Positions 22,201 through 30,006 of a stretch of DNA of 30,006 nt are shown piece after piece. Numbering within the stretch: the stretch's first letter is position 1; each line of letters opens with the position of its first letter. Source of the DNA: Psilocybe azurescens (lineage: Eukaryota; Basidiomycota; Agaricomycetes; Agaricales; Agrocybaceae). The translations under genes and the position numbers were made by a program. The stretch covers positions 1 through 30,006 of the forward strand of contig JAJIRX010001027.1 of assembly GCA_023853785.1 (NCBI GenBank). The letters are read 5' to 3'. The notes under the pieces are model-generated. The model was not told the DNA's origin. It saw only the letters and a program-made list of their open reading frames with translations, and did no database searches.

Positions 22201-23206
22201 CACCCCTCAATGGATTGCAAAGCCTAACTGTTCCACAGCCTCGAGGAACTTTAAGCGATGAAGTGGTTTAGTTAGAATGTTGGCAGGATTGGTTATTCCA
22301 GAAGTATGAACGATTTGAAAAGTTTGAGATTCAATGTGAGAGCGAATAAAGTGATAACAGATGTCAATATGTTTTGCCTTGCTGTGGGATGAGTTGTTTT
22401 CTGAAAAGGAACAAGCACCTTCGTTGTCCGTTGCAATGGTGAGGGGAGCAGGGCACAAAAGTTGAAGATAGGCTAGAGATGCACGGAGCCAGAGACCTTC
22501 TTGTAGGGGCACGAGTGAGAGCCACATATGTCGATTCAGTCGAGCTTGTTGTGATACAGGTCTGAGTTTTTGATGACCAGCTAATGGGTCCACCAGCCAA
22601 GGTCCACAGGAAGCTGGACATCAAAGCATGAGTGACCTTATTCCCAGCCCAGTCTGCATCTGAATACCCATAAAGTGAAGCGTTGGAGGATGCACCCCAT
22701 AGTGAAGATGAAAGGAACATGTTCCACTGAGGTAGTGTAAAATGTGCTTTGCAGCAGCAAAATGACAAGGAGAAGGTTTTGAGCAATGTTGTAAAAGGAG
22801 GAGCATGGTGACCAAAATATCAGGATGAGAATGGCATTGAATAAATAGTAGAGACCCAATCAGGCATTGAAAGGCAGTAACCAAGTCAGGGATGATGGGA
22901 TGAACATTGGTTTCATGACTGAAAGGATGAGCGACATTGATAGGAGTGGATACAGGGTTACAGTCAGTCAGACCATATTCCTCAAGTAAGCATCAATGTA
23001 TGACTCCTGATGAATCCAAAGCTCATGTGTTCCCAAATCCCTCTCAAACTGCACCCCTAGAAACTCCTTCACAGGTCCCAGATCCTTGATCCCAAACACT
23101 TTACCAATTTCCTCCTTGATGAAGCGAAGAAATTCAGATGAGTTCAATCTCCCCAGCCCATCATCAACATGCATCCCCAATAAACAATGAACATTCACAC
23201 CCCCAC
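22201..23206 (-). pseudogene. Ty1/copia pol fragment: reverse transcriptase C-terminus and RNase H, frameshifted
   Basis: Minus-strand remnant of a copia polyprotein. From the gypsy junction: the reverse transcriptase active site as GMHVDDGLG (23150-23180 region), then DLGPVKEFLGVQFERD typical of copia. Then comes a second piece with LIGSLLFIQCHSHPDI (22800-22884). RNase H pieces in other frames carry YGYSDADWAGN, SSTESTYVALTRA, TDNEGACSF and KHIDICYHFIRSHIES, ending in NPANILTKPL near 22230. At least three frame changes and several stops occur, so no functional product is expected. Some of the changes may be homopolymer errors as in the host genes. Gag, protease and integrase are not in the window. 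Confidence 0.88.
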
Positions 23207-23388
23207 TGTTACCACTTCAGGCTTATATTCACGTGCGTGGATAAAGCCAACAGTCAAGTAGTCAAGAACAGCGAGTTCCAAGTGGTAATGAGTAAGAGTA
23301 GATTAGATTCTCAAGAACTAGCTAAGGAACAATAGCAGTGTCTACTGGCTATTTAAGCATTTTGAGTATCTACAATTATAGTACAAAG

Positions 23389-23514
23389 TGAGTCCAAGTG
23401 TGAGTCAAGCATAGGATGAGTCACGGCAGTGCTGTCAACATGAGTCAGAACATGAGTCAAACAAGAAGTGAGTCATAACGGTGTCAAAAAGGTGAGTCAT
23501 AGTGGAATGAGTCA
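23389..23514 (-). promoter_or_regulatory. Array of eight TGAGTC(A) sites in the gypsy LTR
   Basis: TGAGTC occurs at 23389, 23401, 23417, 23441, 23453, 23469, 23493 and 23508. Seven of the eight are full TGAGTCA, the Gcn4/AP-1 class bZIP site. Spacings are 12, 16, 24, 12, 16, 24 and 15, so the array is a 52-bp unit with three sites, repeated twice and a bit. It lies just upstream (in element sense) of a TATA-like TTAAATAG, the place for an activating sequence. Confidence 0.7.
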
Positions 23515-23521
23515 ATATGTG

Positions 23522-23548
23522 ATCACATGATGTTACCCATCATGTGAT
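23522..23548. repeat. 11-bp inverted repeat in the gypsy LTR
   Basis: Arms ATCACATGATG and complement with a 5-base loop (TTACC). Each arm contains CACATG/CATGTG, an E-box type core. It sits between the start of the LTR and the TGAGTCA array. Confidence 0.65.
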
Positions 23549-23614
23549 AAGAAGGTTTTATATACAAAATGAAAAGAAAAGAAAAGCGAAAAGAAAAATA
23601 AAGTGTCCATAACA

Positions 23615-23626
23615 TTACCCCCTTCT
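23615..23626 (-). other. Polypurine tract of the gypsy element
   Basis: On the minus strand AGAAGGGGGTAA lies immediately before the LTR start TGTTATGG. This is the expected primer for plus-strand DNA synthesis and fixes the LTR boundary. Confidence 0.65.
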
Positions 23627-23631
23627 AAGGT

Positions 23632-24404
23632 TTGACTGTCCCAGTCGAATGGTCTTCAATATCCATAGGGTTCTCCAGTGTTGTTTGCAATGCCAGTGTC
23701 ATCCGTGGGGGCCGTCCATAATCAAGGTGATCACTTCTGTGAGGAGAGTTGTTATGCTTGAAAGGACAGTATCTTGGCGTATGTCCTGGTCCTTGTCGGT
23801 GGCAATAATTGCAGATGAACTTGGGGCAGTGTTGTTGTATATGTCCCAGCTTTCCACATGTGAAGCATGTAATGTCTGATTGATGTTGATTCCCAACACT
23901 TGACCGTCGGGATCGAGTTGGGCGATGAGAAGGCGTGCCGGTTTGATCATTGATATTGAAGGGCTGTGGTGGATCAGCGTTGGCTAATCGTTCTGTGGGG
24001 GGCCGTCTGCTATTTTTGGAGTCAGTTTTGTTTGGGATGATAAGAGGGGGACGAATCGAGGTTTCTTTACTGTGCGATGTTTGCTGAGTACTTGTCCGAT
24101 GGCTCGTTCAAATCCCCTTAAGTTGAAGGCGATTGAGGAGTCGGTGGCGGCCTTGTGGTGGATCCAGACTCTTGCGCACTTGACTGCGATGTCTGCCTCA
24201 ATGATTCGTGATTTCACCAGCTAAATAATTGAAGAATTTGAGTTCTCGTTCAATAAGGGAAGGGCAAAAGGCTTTGACATCGTATCAATTTTTGGTGTTT
24301 TTCAAGATTTCAAGAAGTTCATAGACAGAAAGAGTCTTAAAAAGCTGAGATGATGTAGTGGTAGGTTGGGGAATGGAAGAAGCGCGAGCAGTGGAATGAG
24401 ACAT
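23632..24404 (-). pseudogene. Gag-like ORF with two CCHC zinc knuckles, frameshifted, downstream of pol
   Basis: Starts at an ATG at 24404 (MSHSTARASSIPQPTTTSSQ), followed by ELLEILKNTKN and a stop, then further pieces in other frames. Near 23865-23760 it encodes CFTCGKLGHIQQHC (a C-x2-C-x4-H-x4-C knuckle) and CNYCHRQGPGHTPRYC (a longer second knuckle). These are nucleic-acid-binding fingers as in retroelement Gag. The frame is broken in at least three places. It lies between pol and the 3' LTR of the minus-strand gypsy element, where Gag is not normally found. It may be a displaced gag, an extra ORF, or the remnant of a second copy joined by recombination. Confidence 0.65.
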
Positions 24405-24769
24405 TGTTGAGTGTTGATGTTTGTTGCCTAGAAGTGTAGCAACTTAGCATTTCTTATAGCCTTTGTTGCCAGTCCAGGTTTGAGTTTTTCCTTGAGCTGA
24501 GAAATCGGCAGTTGATATTCTAGGTTCTGATCATGCACCATTGCTGCGCATCTTGCCTTGAGTTCATTGCATGCCTGTCTTTCTGCATCTTGGGAAAGTA
24601 TGAATGCTACCTCAAGTTCCTCGAGCATTCATTGTGGGTCTTCTTGGCTTTTGGTATTTTTGTCGTAAGGAAGATCGGCTCAGGGGTGTTTTGGGGGAAA
24701 AGAGTGGACTTGACACGCTTGATTGAGAAAAAGGAGGGCATGTTGATTGATTATCGAAAGAGCAAAGAT
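24405..24769 (-). other. Spacer between gypsy pol and the zinc-knuckle ORF
   Basis: Contains a frame at 24628-24428 on the minus strand (LEELEVAFILSQDAERQACN and following) with a heptad-like, coiled-coil look that could be the N-terminal part of the Gag-like protein. No LTR-like sequence separates pol from the zinc-knuckle ORF here. Confidence 0.4.
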
Positions 24770-26264
24770 GATGATCTTTTTACAGCTTGTGACGTGTTCA
24801 GTAAGCCTGTAAAATTTCATCACCGGTTTTTTCAAAGACTGAAGCCGGTTCCCACGTTGCTTCGGTGATCGGATAGTCTTTCCATTTGACATAGTATTGG
24901 TATCCTCTTCCTCTTTTTGATGTTTGAGAATCGTCTCTATTTCCCAATGCTCTTCCTTGTTTAATATTTCTGGTGGTGGTTGAATGAAATTGGGTCCATG
25001 TGCTTCAGTTTCGTGATATGGATTAAGAAGAGTCGCATGGAATACATCATGAATGAGCCAGCCTTTGGGGAGTTCTAGTCGGTAAGTTAGGGGTCCTAGG
25101 ACTTCTTTAATCTTGAAGGGTCCTTCTTGTTTTGGTGCCATCTTTTGTGATAGTTTGTCTGTAAGTTTGTTGCTTCCAACCACACCTTGTCCTTGGGTGA
25201 ATGGAGTGAATTTTGAGTTCTTTCTTTTGGCCATCCTTACTCTGGCTAGTTCATGGGCTGCCAGGGCTTCTTCTTGATCCCTTTGAAGGTACTTCAGCCT
25301 TTCCTCTACTGACAGGAATTTTGTGTGTTCAAATGCAGTAGGAATTGCAATGGGAGAATATCCGAGGATCAATTCAAATGGTGTTCTTTGTCTGTCTGCA
25401 TGTCTTTGGTTATTGTGGGTGAATTCAAGGGTTCCAAGTCATTTGTGCCAGTCTTCTGGGTGAGATGAGCAGTATATGGATAGATAAGCTTCAATCTCTT
25501 GATTGTACCATTCCGTTGTTCCATCGGTCTGGGGGTGATAAGCAGTCGAAAATTTTGATTTTATGCCAAGAAGTTTCATTAGTTCTTTGAACGATTCAGC
25601 GGCAAATCTGGGGTCTCGATCTGAGGTAAGACTGTCTGGTAGTCCAAACCTTTTGTACAGATTATCCAGTAAGAGTTTACTAGTCTTTTCGGGCGTCCAA
25701 TCCTTTCATTCGGCATGGAATAAGGATAAGTCCTTTCATGTTTCCATGATCAGTGATGCTTAGAATTGCGTCAATTCAACTTCTCCTTGTTTGTCCAGGA
25801 TAGGGGTAGGTCTGTAAGGAAATCCATAGCACTATCTGCAAATGGTCGTGTTGATTTTGGTCCAGATATCGGTATGAAAGATGGGTTGGAGGGATGTCGA
25901 TTTATCTTGAATTGTTGGCAGGTGGCACACCCTTTTACCGTATTGTTTGACAAATGAGCGTAGTCCTGGCCACCAGTAATGTTGTTTGACTGAATTGAAC
26001 GTTTCGAGTTCTCCAGGGTGTCCAGCCAAAATAGGGTTGTGATAAGATTTGACTATGTCCTTCCATAAGGTTTGATCTTTTGGAATGTAGGCTCGTCCGT
26101 GGTAGTATAGAACTGTCTTTCCATTTCACGTTCTCTGTTTTCCACTCTTTGAGGTCTTGCCGTGCATTTGGTGGTCCTCCTTCCAGTAGGGTTTTCATTG
26201 CTTTTGCTGCATTGTGATCTAGTTCATTTGCATTGGCAATTCTTTCCTGTAATTCAGCCGTCAA
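24770..26264 (-). pseudogene. Ty3/gypsy integrase and chromodomain, frameshifted
   Basis: Minus-strand C-terminal half of a chromovirus polyprotein. In order: integrase zinc-binding part (AGHPGELETFNSVKQHYWWP, then GCATCQQFK in the next frame), the core with SAMDFLTDLP (first Asp), TAYHPQTDGTTEW (second Asp region) and NQEIEAYL (Glu), the GPF module (EGPFKIKEVLGPLTYRLELP, then HDVFHATLLNPY) and a chromodomain starting EEHWEIETILKHQKE and continuing in another frame as YYVKWKDYP. The chromodomain would have directed insertion to particular chromatin. Several frame changes and a stop in the core (near 25440) make the copy non-functional as read. Confidence 0.88.
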
Positions 26265-27140
26265 TTAAATCAATGAAGAGCTTTTCCGGGAGTAAGATGA
26301 TGTTCTCGTTGTCATGATCTTTGTCTGGGGTAAAGTCAGGACATCTCGAGAGGGTATCAGATTGGATCATTTTGTTTCCAGGTAGATGTACCAGTTTCAG
26401 GTTGAATTCTGAGACGTATAGAGACCAGTTTGCTTGTCGTCGGTTCAGATTTTGGGCTGATCTGAAATATGTCAAGTTTTTATGGTCTGAGTATACCATA
26501 GTCGTGTGTTCAGATCCCTGGATATAGTGCCTCCATTCCTGCAGTGCTCGGATTATCCCCAATAATTCTCTGTCATAGATTTCATAGTTCCTTTCAGTCG
26601 GGAAAATGTCCTAGATATAAATGCACATGGATGTCTTTTGCCATTTCCATCTAATTGTGTAAGAACTGCTCCTGAAGCATATTTTGAAGCATCAGATTCG
26701 ATTTGGAACGGTTTAGAGGGGTCCGGCATTAAGAGCACTGGTTCTTCCATAAATCGCTTTCTTCAGTTTGTCGAATGCAGCTTGAGTTGTGCTGTTCCAT
26801 GAAAATCCCTTGTCCTTCTTCAAGAGTTCATTCAGAGGTCGGAGCTACCTCAGAGAATTTTTGGGTGAACTTTCGATAGAAATTTCCAAAGCCTAGAAAC
26901 GATCGGACCTGTTTGAGATTGGTGGGTGCTGGCCAGTCCTGTATTCCTTTAAGTTTTGTTGGATCCATGGAGATCTTCCCTGCTTCTACGATCATTGCAA
27001 GACATTCTACCTTTTCTTGAGCAAAGGAGCATTTCTCGGGTTTCAAATAGAGATCATTTTCCCGAAGTCGTTGTAGAACCATTTTAGTGTATTTTTCCAG
27101 TTCCTCTCGATCTTTCACATGGGACAGTGATCAAATGATG
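26254..27140 (-). pseudogene. Ty3/gypsy reverse transcriptase C-terminus and RNase H, cut by CACTA-like insertion
   Basis: Minus-strand sequence starting right after where the catalytic YxDD box should be: [20 protein letters not shown], then [10 protein letters not shown] and [14 protein letters not shown] (thumb region). RNase H follows in other frames with EEPVLLMPDPSKPFQIESDA and YASGAVLTQLDGNGK, then [10 protein letters not shown]. At least two frame changes occur. Everything N-terminal (Gag, protease, RT fingers and palm) is separated off by the insertion at 27141 and should continue right of the window. Confidence 0.88.
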
Positions 27141-27229
27141 CACTACATGGAATTTGAATTATTTATGATCTAATGTGTCACACGGCCTGAAAGAGACTCA
27201 CTGAAAAGCCAATTATCTTGTGCTTGTCA

Positions 27230-27279
27230 CAGTGTCAAGTGAGGGCCTAAAATTCTCATGTGAGGTACAGTGTCAAGTG
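27230..27279 (+). repeat. Direct repeat CAGTGTCAAGTG, two copies
   Basis: Exact 12-base copies at 27230-27241 and 27268-27279, each followed by a G-rich base or two. A weaker relative, CAGTGATCAAATG, lies at 27125, just before the proposed element start. Confidence 0.6.
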
Positions 27280-27540
27280 GGCACATCCCTGATACACCAA
27301 ACACTGGCCCTGTGGGGAAATTTTTGATTTTGGCAGCCGGTTTGCAGCAAATTTGGCACGGGCTACCGCCATTCTAATGACCATTCCATGGGATATTTTC
27401 ATCCCTATTATAATACTTTTACCATGGTTGGTTTACTAATCTAGATTCAATTGTAGGGAAAATTGGGGAAGAAATAGAGCCAGAGGTCCACTGCAATTTA
27501 TCCAGTTTCCTGGCATCATGGACTCCGCAATTAAGCATTG

Positions 27541-28680
27541 AAGAACAGTATGGCCTCCGCTTTTGCAGAATTTTAAATTACATTCAGTACATATTTTATA
27601 TGCAGCTCCAATCTATCAAGAATAAATGTTCATTCAAAAATGCGGTAAATAGGTAGTGAAATAGGTATGGAATTCACCTGTTTCACTAGCTGTATGGCCT
27701 CCACCACCAGCCATTGAAGAACATCACGGCCTCCGCTTCAGCAGAATTTTTAAATACATTCAACACATATTTCATATGCAGCTCCAATCTGTGAAGAATA
27801 AATGTTCATTCAAAAATGCGGTAAATAGGTAGTAAAATACATATGGAATTCATCTGTTTCACTAGCTGCACGGCCTCCGCTATCAGCCATTGAAGCACAG
27901 AATGGCAATGGCCTCCGCCTCGGCAGAATTTTTAAATACATTCAATACATATTTCGTATGGAGCTCCAATGTGTCAAGAATAAATGTTCATTCAAAAATG
28001 CGGTAAATAGGTAGTGAAATAGGTATGGAATTCATCTGTTTCACTAGCTGTATGGCCTCCGCTATCAGCCATTGAAGCACAGAATGGCCTCCGCTTTGGC
28101 AGAATTTTTAAATACATTCACACATATTTTGTATGCAGCTCCAATATGTCAAGAATGAATGTTCATTCAAAATGTGGTAAATAGGTTGTAAAATAGGTAT
28201 GGAATTCATCTGTTTCACTAGCTGTATGGCCTCCCACCGGCCATTGAAGAACATCGATGGCCTCCGCCTTGCAGAATTTTTAAATACATCAACACATATT
28301 TCGTATGCAGCTCCAATCTGTCAAGAATAAATGTTCATTCAAAATGCGGTAAATAAGTAGTAAAGTAGGTATGGAATTCATCTGTTTCACTAGCTGTGCA
28401 CTCCGCCAACAGCCATTGAAGAACAGTATGGCCTTCGCTTCTGCAGACTTTTCAATTGCATTTAAAACATATATCATATGCAACTTCATTGTGTTGCAAG
28501 TGAATGTGCATGTCAAAAATACAGTGTACAAGTTACAAAATAAATACACACTCTATGCAGTTTCTTAGATGTATGGACTCCACCATCATGCATTGAAGGG
28601 CGTGTACGGCCTCCGCTTCAGCTGAATTTTTAATTACATTCAATCAATATTACCAATCTTTTAAATTGATACAAGAATGT
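27541..28680 (+). repeat. Subterminal tandem repeat, about 175 bp unit, roughly seven copies
   Basis: Units share GGCCTCCGC, GCAGAATTTTTAAATACATTC, TATGCAGCTCCAAT, GAATAAATGTTCATTC and GGTATGGAATTCATCTG in that order. The anchor GAATAAATGTTC falls at 27620, 27796, 27978, 28153 (one change), 28325, about 28501 (degenerate) and about 28673 (partial). Spacing is 172-182 bases. Conservation is best in copies 1-5 and falls off to the right. No reading frame runs through the units. Confidence 0.85.
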
Positions 28681-29847
28681 TACCTCATCGGTGGCCAGAT
28701 CAGTAATTTTGTTTGTATTCCTAGTATGATCAACAGAGGCGGCCTCTGCTTGAATGTCATAGGTGTCATTGGAGACCTTAAATCAATCTTGGAACATATC
28801 CTGTTGAACTAATGGTCTTCTTTACATTGTACAGGCACTTAATCATATCTTTTTGTTGATGTGTATCATCATCATAAAGTTCAGGGTTGCATATCCATTT
28901 ATTGGCTGTACGGATAAGCTTGATAAAAACATCATTAAAGCTCCAGATACTTCGATTCCAAAGCATCTTTTACAGACAATTCCAAGGATGGTAAAGATAT
29001 TTATTGTCAGAATATGGTAACCCGTGGTGATTTCGGGCTCCCTGTGGAACATATAATCAAGATTCCTAAGTTATTACAGCTCATATGGCTCCATAACTGT
29101 GAAGGCATAATCAGCAAGCACTCCAGAGTAAATTCTAATGGAAACATTTAGATGTAAGAAGTTGTTTGCAAATGGGATTTAAAGTCGCTAGAATGTGGTG
29201 TTATGAACCATTGAAAACCTTGGTTGACCTCTGGCAAAAGGTACTTTTTAACATTTGCCTAAACAAATTTTCAAGTTGAATATATCAAAGGAGATATTAT
29301 TCTGTCACTATCTATCTAGGTTTTGAGTCATAGAGTGCCCACAAGAAGTATAATATTTGCTTTACAACTCTCAAGTTGAGCTTGAGTCAGTGTGCCACAC
29401 TTTGCCAATTTAGGCAATTACAAGTATATGAATACAATGTAATAATTTTCTATTAGCTCTGGTCTACACACTACAAAAATGATCAGAAATATGCCGCAGG
29501 TTGTATGGTCTCAGAATAATTCTAATTTCAGAAGACTTGAAGAGAAAAATGAAGTGTAATCAAAGGTTTGACCATGTATTTGGTATTGTACAGTATTAAT
29601 TAAGATTAGATTGACACCTTGCCATTAAAAAAGAGTGGTGGTCAATGTCAGAGAAAAAACGGGACTGCCAAGATTATAAAGAGCTGTATGATAAAATATA
29701 TCAGCCCATACATGTGTTTTCCAAGTGGGCAGGAAAATGGGAGCCAAGGGATGATACTGTATGTTGCTCTCCTCAATCTACAACTCAAATCTTCTGTCTA
29801 TGGAAAGATTGCATATATTTTTGAATCAATGGTAATTGAAATTATAC
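28681..29847. other. Core between the subterminal repeats, no recognised gene
   Basis: AT-rich. Two overlapping minus-strand frames (29052-28843 and 28966-28778) together give a coding-like stretch (FHREPEITTGYHILTINIF, then NRSIWSFNDVFIKLIRTANK) with no domain I know. A plus-strand frame at 29619-29873 runs into the inverted repeat. A broken element-encoded protein is possible. Confidence 0.4.
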
Positions 29848-30006
29848 AAAAGCGGAGGCCATTCAGTGCTTAAATGAATGATGGTGGACGCCGTACAGCT
29901 AGCAAATCACATAGATTCTATACCTATTTTAATACCTATCTGCCACATTGTTATATGAACATTTATTCTAGAGAGATGGAGCTGCATACGAAATATGTAT
30001 TGATTG
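29848..30006 (-). repeat. Inverted copy of the 175-bp subterminal unit
   Basis: The reverse complement reads ATACATATTTCGTATGCAGC, TAGAATAAATGTTCAT, AAATAGGTATAGAAT, TAGCTGTACGG and TGAATGGCCTCCGC, in the same order as the units at 27541-28680. It is cut by the window edge, and further inverted copies are expected beyond it. Confidence 0.8.

Larger units (their letters stand above)
23207..23614 (-). mobile_element. 3' LTR of a Ty3/gypsy chromovirus
   Basis: On the minus strand the LTR begins TGTTATGGACAC right after a polypurine tract and ends GAAGTGGTAACA, with TGTTA/TAACA inverted ends and 408 bp length. It contains an 11-bp hairpin, eight TGAGTC motifs and, downstream of those, TTAAATAG as a likely TATA element (about 23350-23357). 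It borders copia coding sequence directly. The flanking five bases CCCAC (23202-23206) are the candidate target duplication. Confidence 0.75.
27141..30006. mobile_element. CACTA-like DNA transposon, left part (continues past the window)
   Basis: Gypsy coding sequence ends and CACTACATGGAATTTG begins at 27141. CACTA is the defining terminal sequence of CACTA (EnSpm) elements, which duplicate 2-3 bases; the preceding ATG (27138-27140) is a candidate. Inside are repeated subterminal units at the left and an inverted copy at the right edge, the usual arrangement of transposase-binding repeats in this superfamily. No transposase domain is recognisable in the 2.9 kb seen, so the copy is probably non-autonomous, or its coding part lies beyond. 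The right terminus is outside the window. Confidence 0.5.

Noticed and set aside
27125..27140. hAT- or KDZ-type end (CAGTG at 27125)
   Set aside because: Gypsy reading continues through this stretch (IIxSLSHVKD) up to 27140, so CACTACATGG at 27141 is the better boundary.
27541..28680. CRISPR-like array
   Set aside because: Units are about 175 bp and similar throughout, without short repeats and unique spacers; the genome is fungal.

Overview
This window looks like genomic DNA of a filamentous basidiomycete, probably an Agaricomycete. The evidence is structural: protein-coding genes cut by many 50-75 bp GT-AG introns (including micro-exons of 8-15 bp), TATA boxes 55-80 bp ahead of ATGs, and a nest of Ty1/copia, Ty3/chromovirus and CACTA-like elements. 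The species cannot be named from the sequence alone.

Layout. Positions 1-279 hold a possible 3' end of a gene entering from the left. 280-7330 is about 7 kb without a convincing gene. 7331-10017 (+) is a complete 16-exon M20 metallopeptidase of the Cps1/Gly-X carboxypeptidase type. 10834-12669 (-) is an MFS sugar-type transporter with three introns. Across a 360 bp divergent promoter lies 13030-15508 (+), an 11-exon compact ATP-dependent DNA ligase carrying an N-terminal SWIM zinc finger. A decayed copy of the ligase 3' end lies at 17397-17660. A possible small secreted protein (17724-18035) and a clear secreted Asn/Gly/Ser-rich repeat protein (18479-19362) follow. 19636-21894 is unannotated sequence rich in GCGATCGC-like motifs, with a 116 bp tandem duplication.

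From 21895 to the right edge everything is transposon. A copia element (minus strand; 3' LTR 21895-22200, broken pol 22207-23206) was split by a Ty3/gypsy chromovirus (minus strand; 3' LTR 23207-23614, zinc-knuckle ORF, then pol up to 27140). That element was in turn split by a CACTA-like element starting at 27141, with seven roughly 175 bp subterminal repeats and at least one inverted copy at the right edge. The order of insertion is therefore copia, then gypsy, then CACTA-like.

A recurring oddity is that conserved reading frames of the host genes are interrupted by a single base at homopolymer runs (at least five places, plus one of opposite sign). Exon sums become exact multiples of three, and family motifs become continuous, once one base is restored at each run. 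That pattern points to consensus errors in homopolymers more than to pseudogenes, so I annotate these genes as functional with caveats. The host genes do not form an obvious pathway together. The strongest candidates for something new are the SWIM-ligase fusion, the bZIP-type (TGAGTCA) array in the gypsy LTR, and the zinc-knuckle ORF lying downstream of gypsy pol.
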